This document shows positions 9,294-17,086 of a DNA stretch of 31,341 nucleotides, one piece after another. The DNA is from Caldilineaceae bacterium (lineage in GTDB: Bacteria > Chloroflexota > Anaerolineae > Caldilineales > Caldilineaceae): NCBI GenBank assembly GCA_019637645.1, contig JAHBVH010000093.1, forward strand, positions 1 through 31,341. The letters run 5' to 3'. Every line of letters starts with the position of its first letter. The first letter of the stretch is position 1. Under the pieces are notes generated by a model, which saw only the letters and a program-made list of their open reading frames with translations, made no database searches and was not told the origin of the DNA. A program made the translations under genes and the position numbers.

Positions 9294-10460
9294 ATGTCCT
9301 ATATTCGCTTTATTCTGTGGGGATTACTCGCCCTGCTTGTCGGCCTGAGTGGGTGTACTGCGAATGCGCCGCCCCGTTTTGCCAGTGCCAATGTGGTTGC
9401 GTCGCTGAGTGGGCCAGCCGATGAAGCCTTTGCCCGCGCCTATGCACCCATTCCCTTGCGCTTTCCCCAAGATCATGGGGCGCATCCGACCTATCGCACC
9501 GAGTGGTGGTATTACACCGGCAATCTGACCGATGATGCAGGGCAGGCGTATGGCTATCAGTTGACCTTTTTTCGCAGCGCCCTGACCCCAACACAGCCCA
9601 CGCGCCCTTCGGATCTGGCGACCAACCAAATTTACATGGCGCACTTTGCCCTCACCAACGTGGCCGCGCAGCAACACGCCAGTTTTGAACGGTTCAGCCG
9701 GGGCGCGGGTGGGTTGGCCGGGGCGACGGGTGAGCCCTATGCGATTTGGCTGGAAGATTGGGAAGTCCAAATGGTCGAGCCCGGTGTTACCCGGTTGCGG
9801 GCCAGCGCCACCGACGCAACCGGGCCTGTCGCCCTCGATTTAACGCTCCGCGAAACGCGGCCCCCCATTTTGCATGGCGACCAGGGCCTCAGCCAAAAGG
9901 GACCCGAGGCCGGTAATGCCAGCTACTACTACAGCCTGGTGCAGATCGAAAGCAGTGGCACGGTGACCAGTCAAGGCACCACCGTGGCCGTGCGCGGCGT
10001 CAGTTGGATGGATCATGAGTTTGGCACCAGTGCCTTGAGCGCCAATGCTGCTGGGTGGGATTGGTTTAGCATTCAGCTAGAGAGTGGTGCCGTGCTGATG
10101 TTGGCCCAAGTACGGACCGCAACAGGCGGTGTGGTCCCCCAATTCGAGGGCACCTATGTCAGCGCTACAGGCGCCCAACAAATAATCACGGCCAACGATC
10201 TTACCATCACCGCGCTCGATCAGTGGACAAGCCCCCACACAGGCTTTACCTACCCATCCGGCTGGCAGTTGGAAATCCCCCGGATCGCGGCAAGCCTGAC
10301 CATTGCCCCGGCCCTCCTCGACCAAGAGATGCAGGTCAGCTTTGTCTATTGGGAGGGTGCTGTGAAGATTACAGGAACGGTGGACGGGGAAGCCGTGCAA
10401 GGGGTAGGCTATGTTGAACTCACCGGCTACGGCCAGCAAGCCGGCCAATATCAGCGCTAA
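9294..10460 (+). CDS. AttH/CrtC-type lipocalin-like lipoprotein
   Basis: 388 residues from ATG 9294; the upstream TTG at 9267 would put nine polar residues before the signal peptide. The N-terminus is a lipoprotein signal: hydrophobic stretch 5-19, then LSGC with Cys21 as the lipid-modified residue. The mature protein has the family signature E70-W-W-Y-Y-TGNL, the segment [12 protein letters not shown] and S237-WMDHEFGTS, typical of the two-lipocalin-domain family that includes AttH and carotenoid 1,2-hydratase CrtC. Family members are predicted hydrolases or hydratases of lipophilic substrates. Membrane anchoring outside the cell is expected here. No carotenoid genes lie nearby, so a carotenoid role is not supported. 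Confidence 0.87.
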   Translation: MSYIRFILWGLLALLVGLSGCTANAPPRFASANVVASLSGPADEAFARAYAPIPLRFPQDHGAHPTYRTEWWYYTGNLTDDAGQAYGYQLTFFRSALTPTQPTRPSDLATNQIYMAHFALTNVAAQQHASFERFSRGAGGLAGATGEPYAIWLEDWEVQMVEPGVTRLRASATDATGPVALDLTLRETRPPILHGDQGLSQKGPEAGNASYYYSLVQIESSGTVTSQGTTVAVRGVSWMDHEFGTSALSANAAGWDWFSIQLESGAVLMLAQVRTATGGVVPQFEGTYVSATGAQQIITANDLTITALDQWTSPHTGFTYPSGWQLEIPRIAASLTIAPALLDQEMQVSFVYWEGAVKITGTVDGEAVQGVGYVELTGYGQQAGQYQR

Positions 10461-10489
10461 GCGGCGGCTTGTCGATGTACTGGCTTGTC

Positions 10490-10555
10490 GCTGTGCCGGG
10501 GACGGCCACAGTTTTTTCCGCACTGCGACTATACCTGGCCCGTCCCCGGCACAGC
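10490..10555. repeat. 16-bp perfect inverted repeat after the AttH-like gene
   Basis: Arms 10490-10505 and 10540-10555 are exact reverse complements (GCTGTGCCGGGGACGG on the left), with a 34-nt loop. There is no T-run after it, so it is not a standard terminator. It could be a dispersed hairpin repeat. Confidence 0.8.
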
Positions 10556-10781
10556 TAAGATCTACGTGGGCACACCGACGTGACATCCGCGTCCGCCCTC
10601 CGCAATTGAGATAAATCATACACTTTTCTAGCGACTTTTCGGGCATGATAGAGCCGCAAGCCGCCACCCCAGGCGCGATTGTGCTTCCAAGCAAGGCCGA
10701 GCATAAGCCTTCGGCACAATCAACTGCTCGATTTATCCACTATCACCCATCATCACACAAACGTAAAGGAGAATAAGCCCC
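10556..10781 (+). other. Leader region of the ferredoxin gene
   Basis: No gene was recognised. A minus-strand ORF covers much of it but has no family resemblance and runs antisense into the lipoprotein gene. A strong ribosome binding site (AAAGGAG) ends the region 10 nt before the ferredoxin ATG. I could not identify a convincing promoter. Confidence 0.5.
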
Positions 10782-11138
10782 ATGTCCAAGTTAACCGTTG
10801 AAGGATATGGTACCTTTGAGGTACCGGCCAACAAACGCCTTGTCCTCGCGTTAATCGACGACGCTGGTGTCGATCAGCTCCATGCATGTGGCGGCAATTG
10901 CCGCTGCACCACCTGTCGCGTTGAGTTCATTGCTGGTGAACCCGACCAAATGACACAGGCGGAAAAAGAGAAGTTGGCCGAACGCGGGCTCAGTGGCGTC
11001 CGCCTCTCTTGCCAGATCTTGGTTGATCAAGACATGAGCGTACGCGCCATTAGCCGACTGGAAGGCAGTGGTCGCCCCGACCCCGGCTCCCGCCCCGAGC
11101 CCGAAATTCACCCCGATCCGGTTTGGGTCAGCAAATAA
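10782..11138 (+). CDS. 2Fe-2S ferredoxin
   Basis: 118 residues. Cysteines C36, C42, C45 and C77 fit the plant-type/adrenodoxin-like pattern C-x5-C-x2-C-xn-C; C40 is an extra cysteine often seen in the motif CGGNCRCTTC. The fold is a small beta-grasp electron carrier. A Pro/Asp-rich tail of about 25 residues follows the domain and is probably disordered. The ribosome binding site AAAGGAG is strong. No reductase or partner oxygenase is adjacent on the same strand; the non-heme-iron oxygenase of the minus-strand operon depends on 2-oxoglutarate in its family and would not normally need a ferredoxin. Confidence 0.93.
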   Translation: MSKLTVEGYGTFEVPANKRLVLALIDDAGVDQLHACGGNCRCTTCRVEFIAGEPDQMTQAEKEKLAERGLSGVRLSCQILVDQDMSVRAISRLEGSGRPDPGSRPEPEIHPDPVWVSK

Positions 11139-11144
11139 GGATTG

Positions 11145-11200
11145 GTCGGCAGCGCTAGATTTGACAGGTTGGCAAGCCTGTCAAATCTAGCGCTGCCGAC
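11145..11200. repeat. 24-bp perfect hairpin between convergent genes
   Basis: Arms 11145-11168 and 11177-11200 are exact reverse complements, with the 8-nt spacer TTGGCAAG. The stem contains the palindrome AGCGCT and the string GATTTGACAGG. It begins 7 nt after the ferredoxin stop and lies before the stop of the convergent 817-aa gene. It may serve as a bidirectional transcript end despite lacking T-runs, or be a copy of a dispersed palindromic repeat. Confidence 0.9.
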
Positions 11201-11259
11201 GTTCTGGCCTATGCTCCCCACCCTCCGTCATCCCTCATCCTGCCACCTGCACACTTTCC

Positions 11260-13713
11260 CTACAAACACGCGTGTTGCGGTAAACGGGGTGCTTGGTAGG
11301 TGACGGCTAACTGGGGTGTCAGCAGCCGTTGCTGTTCTTGCACTTTGGAGGTTAGACAGCTTTCCAATATCCCACTCACCAGCAGGGTGCGCTCGACGGG
11401 ATAGGGCGCGTGGCCGGTTACAATCATCTCTTCGATCTTGCTGACCAGACAGGCCGAATAGGTGACGTTGGGGCCAGGGGTCAGTAAGAACTGGGTCGAG
11501 ACCGGTAGCGGATCGTTCTGCAAGCGGGCCGCAAAACAAAAATCCTTGACCGCGCCATTCAACATGAGCAGCGTGGCGGTCAGGCCATCATTATACTCAA
11601 TCAAATAGGCGGCTGGTGCTTGTACCAGTTGCTGGAGCTGCCCCGTCCGCATCAGATCAATGGTGCGGCCATCTTCCTCGGGCAGACCACAGGGTGAATC
11701 GCTGCGCGACAGGGCCGCTTCGAGCAGTTCGAGGGACCATCGTCCGGCCTCACCAGCTTGCCAAACCGCGTCGCCCGTCAAGTATTGCACAGCACGGACG
11801 CCAGTCTCGCCCCCTTGACGCCGCTCCACCATACATTGCATCGCCTCCAACGCATGGTAGTCCATGGGATCTGAGCCACCCACACCCACCATCAGGGCAT
11901 CTTGCACCACACACCCCAGGGGCAACTCAATATCGGGCAAGCGCCAAGTGACGGGCAGGGAAGAGCCAGCCAAGAAAGGGAAGCCCAACCGGTGGGCGTC
12001 GCTTACCATCTCCTGGGCTTTGGCAAAGTTATAGGAGAGGTGCTTGTCGTTGTAGATCGGCACGGCGCGGCCATCGGCTTCAAAGAGCTGGACACACTCT
12101 TTGAAGAATTCAGAGCGGGGATAGAGCACCTGGCCTTTTTCATTACTCGGATACTCCCCATGTTCGGCCATGATCAACACAGCATCGACCGCTAGCTTGT
12201 CGCCGCCACAGCGCAGAGCCTCGGCAATGGTAGGGTAGACGTTAAAGCCAAATTCTTGGGCGCGGTCAACGCTTTGGTCGGCTTCCGGCTGCTGATCGAC
12301 ATAGAGCGAGACGACCTGGAGATTGGGCCGATGCCAACGCCCCGCGACCGGATAGCCAACCATGAGCCGATCGCAGAAGTGCTGGGCATGAGAGCGGTAG
12401 CGGTAGATGGTGGCAATCACCGCCACACGCAGCGGTTGTTCGCCCCCCGCCTGGGTCGCGCTGCGGCGCGGCTGACTCAAAATAGGCTTAGCTTTCTCGG
12501 TCGGCACCAAATAACTTCGTTCTTCGCGCCAGAAGGTTGATTCGACGGTAGGTTGATAGGCAACGGCCAGGTGAGGCGTTGCAATCCGTTGTTGCCCTTG
12601 GTGCAGACTGTCAACCCCCGCCTCCGTGAGGCCACTGGTCAACAAGGTGCGCTCGACCGGATAAGCGGCTTTGCCCGTGAGGAACATCTTCTCTACATTG
12701 TTAAGTTGGGGCGAGAAAAAGTTCGCCAAGGTGGTGCGGGCGGGCGGCATGGGCAAATACATCTGGGTAGAAAAGGGCTCGGCCTCGCCCGCAATCTGGG
12801 CGGCAAAGTTGAAATCCTGCACTAGGCCATTGAGGAGGATCATGGTCGATTTGAGCCCATCGTTATGCTCATATTGATAGACAATGGGATCTTTGACCAG
12901 TTCACGCATTTCATCTAGGGTGGGATAGAGATGGTTAAAGCCCGGTCGTGAGGGGGTTAGCGTGTGGCTGCGGCTCAAGGCACATGCAAAAAGTTCGCGC
13001 GACCACGCGCCTTGATGGTGCGCTTCCCAAACGGCGTCGCCCCGATAGGCTTGCAGCCACTTGACCCCGCTTTCGCCACCGGCTCGGCGCTCGACTAGGC
13101 ATTGAATGGTCTCGAGGGCATGGAAATCATAGCTGTCAACGCCACCATAGCCAATACCCAGCGCTTCGGTCACCGGGGAGCCCAAAGGCAATTCCAGCGA
13201 AGGGGTGCGCCACGTCACCGGCAGCGAGGAACCCGCCATCAGCGCAAAGCCCATGGATTGGGCGATCTCAACCATCTCTTTGGACCATTCCCATTTCCAG
13301 GAAAGATGCTTATCATTGAAAATCGGCGCGGTGCGGCCCGTGGTGCGATAGACTGCCACAATCTGTTTGAAGAGTTCGTAGCGGGGGTAGAGCCGCTGGC
13401 CCTTGGCGTTGGTGTCATAGTCACCATGCTCGCCGATCAGCAAGACGCCATCCACCGCCAAAGAAGCTGTACCCAAGGTCAGCGCGTCGGCAACGGTTGG
13501 GTAAATCTGCATGCTCGGGAAGCGTGCCGCCCGCTCACGGCTTAAATCGGTGGTGGGGTATTGGTCCACAAAGAGCGAAACCAGATCCATGGGTGGATAG
13601 TGGTGCCGACTGTCCCAGCCATAGCCTTCAAGAAAACGGTCAATAAAATGTTGAGAATGGGCATATTTGTGGACAACCGTACAGATGGCGGCAATTTTAG
13701 GTCGTGCTTGCAT
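11260..13713 (-). CDS. Uncharacterised protein, two tandem copies of one domain fused
   Basis: 817 residues from ATG 13713, supported by GAGG 6 nt upstream; a TTG at 13728 is less likely. The protein is an internal duplication: residues about 5-395 and 428-810 align along their length. Matched motif pairs are EHG (95-97 and 517-519), NDKHLS (133-138 and 555-560), AGSSLPVTWR (160-169 and 582-591), YDFHALETIQCLVERR versus MDYHALEAMQCMVERR, GDAVWEA versus GDAVWQA, and YPVERTLL near each end. A 30-residue Pro/Arg-rich linker separates them. I recall single-copy relatives of about 400 residues, usually annotated hypothetical, in Planctomycetes and similar bacteria. The first copy keeps MPPARTTLANFFSP, which the second has lost. 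No signal peptide. It is the last gene of a three-gene unit, 24 nt after the oxygenase. The function is unknown. Confidence 0.85.
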   Translation of the reverse strand: MQARPKIAAICTVVHKYAHSQHFIDRFLEGYGWDSRHHYPPMDLVSLFVDQYPTTDLSRERAARFPSMQIYPTVADALTLGTASLAVDGVLLIGEHGDYDTNAKGQRLYPRYELFKQIVAVYRTTGRTAPIFNDKHLSWKWEWSKEMVEIAQSMGFALMAGSSLPVTWRTPSLELPLGSPVTEALGIGYGGVDSYDFHALETIQCLVERRAGGESGVKWLQAYRGDAVWEAHHQGAWSRELFACALSRSHTLTPSRPGFNHLYPTLDEMRELVKDPIVYQYEHNDGLKSTMILLNGLVQDFNFAAQIAGEAEPFSTQMYLPMPPARTTLANFFSPQLNNVEKMFLTGKAAYPVERTLLTSGLTEAGVDSLHQGQQRIATPHLAVAYQPTVESTFWREERSYLVPTEKAKPILSQPRRSATQAGGEQPLRVAVIATIYRYRSHAQHFCDRLMVGYPVAGRWHRPNLQVVSLYVDQQPEADQSVDRAQEFGFNVYPTIAEALRCGGDKLAVDAVLIMAEHGEYPSNEKGQVLYPRSEFFKECVQLFEADGRAVPIYNDKHLSYNFAKAQEMVSDAHRLGFPFLAGSSLPVTWRLPDIELPLGCVVQDALMVGVGGSDPMDYHALEAMQCMVERRQGGETGVRAVQYLTGDAVWQAGEAGRWSLELLEAALSRSDSPCGLPEEDGRTIDLMRTGQLQQLVQAPAAYLIEYNDGLTATLLMLNGAVKDFCFAARLQNDPLPVSTQFLLTPGPNVTYSACLVSKIEEMIVTGHAPYPVERTLLVSGILESCLTSKVQEQQRLLTPQLAVTYQAPRLPQHACL

Positions 13714-13737
13714 GAAAAGCCTCGTCAATCAAATGGG

Positions 13738-14652
13738 TTAGGATCGTTGTTGTTCGGCCCACGCCTTGAGGGGAATATCTTCTGCCGTGGGGCGCCAATA
13801 GCGGGAAACAGGGTGAATCAACGGGTCATCTCCGTTGTAGTTGGTTTGGCCGGTGCCAAGTTCGCCCAAGAGCTGCAACTGAATCGGCGTACAGTCGGCC
13901 AAGACCGCGGGGTCTTGGTGGTCATAGTCCGAGGGGCGAATCCAGCGATGGTGATAGCCATAGTAGAGACATTTGCGCGCATGGTCGGAGAGATTGGGCG
14001 TAACACTATGCAGCAGTGCGGTGCGCCAGACCAAAATCGTGCCGGGGCGGACATTGACTTCCACGACATCGGCAGGGTCAATGAGATAGTTCCCTTGATC
14101 ATCTTTTTGGGCACGGCGATGGCTACCGCGGACCACACAGATCGCGCCACTGTTGTGCTGGGTGAGATCGGTCAGGTAGAAGCCGATCTTCATCTCCATG
14201 TAGGGGATCACCCCTTCAACGGTCGGCCACCCATAGTTGGGCGCATCGGAGTGCCAAGGGAAAAAGCTATCCCTCGCCCCTAACGCCTTTTGTGCGGTTT
14301 CCGGTGCCATGGGCGGGCGCACATCCAAATGGGAAGTGCGCAGTTGAATGTTATAGCCCATGACATCCACCACCAAGGGCAAGATCGCCGGGTGATCCAT
14401 CAATTGCCGAAAGAGGGGGTGAAGCGCCACGACATTGCGCCACTGAAAAGCCTCGTGCGGCCCCAAGTTGCGCTCCCGACGGAAGCGGTCGTAAAATTCA
14501 TCAATCACCGCGGTCAAGGCCGTAATCTCCGCCGCGGACAGCGCATCTTCCACCAAAAAGAAGCCATCCTCGTCAAAGCGCTGGCGTTGCGCGGGTGTCA
14601 ACTGAATGGGCTGGCTGGTTGCGCTGGCATTCGCTAACGTTGCAGTAAACAT
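13738..14652 (-). CDS. Phytanoyl-CoA dioxygenase (PhyH) family oxygenase
   Basis: 304 residues. Fe(II)/2-oxoglutarate-dependent oxygenases of this family hydroxylate small molecules or lipids. The iron-binding triad is visible: H134 and D136 in PWHSDAPN and H215 in ALLHSVTPN. R226, 11 residues after the distal histidine, is well placed to bind 2-oxoglutarate. Flanking blocks (DEDGFFLVEDALS, CVVRGSHRR, VRPGTILVWR) are typical. The start at 14652 is backed by AGGGAG about 8 nt upstream. It lies 35 nt downstream of the binding-lipoprotein gene and 24 nt upstream of the fused double-domain gene, so the three are likely one transcript. The substrate is unknown. Confidence 0.9.
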   Translation of the reverse strand: MFTATLANASATSQPIQLTPAQRQRFDEDGFFLVEDALSAAEITALTAVIDEFYDRFRRERNLGPHEAFQWRNVVALHPLFRQLMDHPAILPLVVDVMGYNIQLRTSHLDVRPPMAPETAQKALGARDSFFPWHSDAPNYGWPTVEGVIPYMEMKIGFYLTDLTQHNSGAICVVRGSHRRAQKDDQGNYLIDPADVVEVNVRPGTILVWRTALLHSVTPNLSDHARKCLYYGYHHRWIRPSDYDHQDPAVLADCTPIQLQLLGELGTGQTNYNGDDPLIHPVSRYWRPTAEDIPLKAWAEQQRS

Positions 14653-14687
14653 TGGTTATATTCTCCCTGGTTCATCCTCATTGGGCA

Positions 14688-15626
14688 TCATCGGATCCGG
14701 GCATGGTAGCGGGCGACAATGGCCTGTCCTGCCGGGCTAACCGCAAAGTCGATCCATTGTTGGAGCCAGCCACTGGGGCGTGTCCGGCTAACAAGGTAGA
14801 GGGGCTGAATAAGCGGATAGCTTTGGGTCTGGATCGCCTGCTGGGTGGGCAATTGCCCATCGAGGGCGATCACTTTCACTTGGCTAAGGTCCACGGCATG
14901 GAGTTGGACCGCAGCCGTTGGCGTCGGATTTGGGCGCGCAGGTTCGAGGAGGGGAACCAGATAGGCGCGGGAGACATAGCCAAGCGCGGTGGGATGCTTG
15001 GCTACATAATCCACGACATCGGCACTACTCGGCATGACCACCGCGGTGAGCGCAACCCGATTCTTCGCCATGACGCGTTCTTCAAACAACTCACGGCTCC
15101 CGCTGCCATCTTCGCGGCTAATCAGCAACACCTCATCGGGCGTGCCCCCAACCTCGGCCCAAGTGAGCAGATAACCGCTATAGAGCGATTGGAGCTGTTC
15201 CATCGTCAGCCCCGTGACGGGGTTGCTCTGGTGAACAATGATGGCAAGCCCATCCAAGCCAATCGGTGTACGCCGGCTAGCGACAGTGCTGAGCGTTGGT
15301 GAGATCAGCGTACTGGCGGCTAGCTCGATCTGTCCCGCCGCCAAGCGCTCTTCACCAATGGTGCTACCGCCCCCGGAAATTTCAAAAAAGACTGTTGGAT
15401 GGCGACGCTGGAATGCCGCGGTCAGCTCATATAAGACAGGCTGCATGGCCGATGAACCGGCAATCCGAATCACGGTTGTCCTGGCTGGCGCACCATCTAG
15501 CGCTAGCCTGGGCGCGGCTTGACAGGCACTGACCAGCAGCAACCATGTCAACCCTAGCCAGGGCAACAACCCGCGGCAGCGACCAAAGCAACCATGGTCC
15601 GCGGCGCTCCTTTGCATATCTCTCAT
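14688..15626 (-). CDS. PstS-like phosphate/anion-binding lipoprotein
   Basis: About 312 residues. An N-terminal signal with the lipobox LLLVSAC predicts an extracytoplasmic lipoprotein. The mature part is a PBP-like (PstS type) domain: IRIAGSSAMQPVLYEL and ISGGGSTIGEERLAAGQIELAAST near the N-terminus, then SREDGSGSRELFEERVM, where the Ser/Asp/Arg residues bind the oxyanion in PstS. No pstC, pstA or pstB is nearby, so it is an orphan receptor or sensor. ATG 15626 is chosen; ATG 15617 and TTG 15635 are alternatives. It is the first gene of a minus-strand trio with the PhyH-like oxygenase and the fused protein. Confidence 0.86.
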   Translation of the reverse strand: MRDMQRSAADHGCFGRCRGLLPWLGLTWLLLVSACQAAPRLALDGAPARTTVIRIAGSSAMQPVLYELTAAFQRRHPTVFFEISGGGSTIGEERLAAGQIELAASTLISPTLSTVASRRTPIGLDGLAIIVHQSNPVTGLTMEQLQSLYSGYLLTWAEVGGTPDEVLLISREDGSGSRELFEERVMAKNRVALTAVVMPSSADVVDYVAKHPTALGYVSRAYLVPLLEPARPNPTPTAAVQLHAVDLSQVKVIALDGQLPTQQAIQTQSYPLIQPLYLVSRTRPSGWLQQWIDFAVSPAGQAIVARYHARIR

Positions 15627-15673
15627 CTTACACAATCTCTACTTTTCAAACCGTCTCTAATGACTTCTCGCCC

Positions 15674-15702
15674 ATTTTATCGCGGATCGGACGCGCCCAC
15701 AA
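15674..15702 (-). promoter_or_regulatory. Probable promoter of the binding-lipoprotein operon
   Basis: On the minus strand, TTGTGG (15697-15702), a 17-nt spacer and TAAAAT (15674-15679), about 48 nt upstream of the likely start. The -10 box matches 5/6 and the -35 box is weaker. Confidence 0.5.
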
Positions 15703-15826
15703 GCAACCCAAAACCAAGCATGGCTTTCCTAGGCTTCATTCAGCCAGTCGCCACGTTGCGCCTACCTAAAGCTTTGGTGCGTTTCAGGCGGCGCGATGAA
15801 GCGCAGGGCAGAGCTGGCAGAGTAGA

Positions 15827-16996
15827 TTAGCTGCGGGTACGGGCGAGAAAGCGCTCGCGCTGATCGTGGCGAACGGCTTGATTGGTGATCTGATAGCGTT
15901 CGAGGAAGGCTGACCGAAAATCTGCGTAGGTGCCCGCTTGAATGGCCGTGCGGATCTGGCGCATGAGTTCAAGCATAAAATGAACATTATGGATCGTGCC
16001 AAAGCGCAAGGCGCTGATCTCACCCGCTTTGTAGAGATGGCGCAGATAGGCGCGGCTAAAGGTGCGACAAGTGTAGCAGGCACAATCTTCCTGTACGGGC
16101 CGCAGGTCGTCGGCATATTGAGCATTGCGCATATTCAGCCGACCATCCGGCGTTAGGAGCGCGCCATTACGGGCAATCCGGGTAGGCAGCACACAGTCGA
16201 ACATGTCTACCCCCCGAAAGACGGCTTCGACAATATCTTCGGCAGCACCTACCCCCATCAAATAGCGCGGTTTATTCACAGGCAAGAGGGGGCAGGTGGC
16301 ATCCAAGGTAGCATACATTTCGGGCTTGGTTTCGCCCACCGCCAGCCCGCCAATCGCATAGCCAGGGAACTCGAGTTCTGCCAAGAAGCGCGCGCTCTGC
16401 TGACGGAGATCCGGAAAGATCCCGCCTTGTACAATGCCAAACAGCGCTTGATCGGGCCGGGTATGGGCAGCCTTACAACGCTCGGCCCAACGATGGGTGC
16501 GGTCCAACGCCTGTTGGTTGTAAGCATAATCCAGCGGCGGCGCGCACTCGTCCAAGACCATGGCAACATCTGGGCCCAACGCCTGTTCGATTTCCATGAC
16601 GCGCTCAGGGGTAAAGTAGTGTTGGCTACCATCAATATGGCTGCGAAAGGTTACGCCATTCTCATCTAATTTACGCTGATGGGCCAAGCTGAAGACCTGA
16701 AAGCCGCCTGAATCGGTCAGAATCGGCCCCGACCAGCCCATGAACTTGTGTAAGCCACCCACTTTTTCCACCAAGGCATGACCAGGGCGCAAGTAGAGAT
16801 GATAGGTATTGGCAAGAATGAGTTGACAGCCCGCCTCTTGGAGGTCGCGCGGTTCCAAAGTCTTGACATTGGCTAGCGTGCCGACCGGGGCAAAGGCTGG
16901 CATCGCAATCGGCCCATGGGGAGTGTGAAAGGTGCTTAAGCGCGCGGCACCATCGGTTTGATGGATTTCAAAAGAGAAAGAAGGATGCATGATCAT
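15827..16996 (-). CDS. tgt: Queuine/preQ1 tRNA-ribosyltransferase
   Basis: Exchanges guanine 34 of GUN-anticodon tRNAs for the queuine precursor preQ1, in the cytosol. From ATG 16996 the protein has 389 residues, normal for bacterial Tgt; ATG 16990 is an equally possible start, and the longer open frame to 17053 has no family counterpart. Catalytic D95 (LTDSGGFQVFS) and nucleophile D267 (MFDCVLPTRIARNG) are present, as is the zinc site C305-A-C307-YT-C310 with H336. The block FGIVQGGIFPDLR is also intact. It follows the histidine kinase gene by about 90 nt with no terminator seen, so read-through is possible. No queuosine biosynthesis genes lie in the window. Confidence 0.96.
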   Translation of the reverse strand: MIMHPSFSFEIHQTDGAARLSTFHTPHGPIAMPAFAPVGTLANVKTLEPRDLQEAGCQLILANTYHLYLRPGHALVEKVGGLHKFMGWSGPILTDSGGFQVFSLAHQRKLDENGVTFRSHIDGSQHYFTPERVMEIEQALGPDVAMVLDECAPPLDYAYNQQALDRTHRWAERCKAAHTRPDQALFGIVQGGIFPDLRQQSARFLAELEFPGYAIGGLAVGETKPEMYATLDATCPLLPVNKPRYLMGVGAAEDIVEAVFRGVDMFDCVLPTRIARNGALLTPDGRLNMRNAQYADDLRPVQEDCACYTCRTFSRAYLRHLYKAGEISALRFGTIHNVHFMLELMRQIRTAIQAGTYADFRSAFLERYQITNQAVRHDQRERFLARTRS

Positions 16997-17086
16997 ATCG
17001 GTTTCACACAACAGGCGACAGTCGGCAGGCGATTGTGTTCCACCTTCTCTCACGCTATTGAGCCACTGGGTTTTCTAAAATAATTT

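Noticed and set aside
10077..10694. 205-codon minus-strand ORF antisense to the AttH-like gene
   Set aside because: Shadow of the GC-rich coding strand; no ribosome site or family match, and it spans a large inverted repeat.
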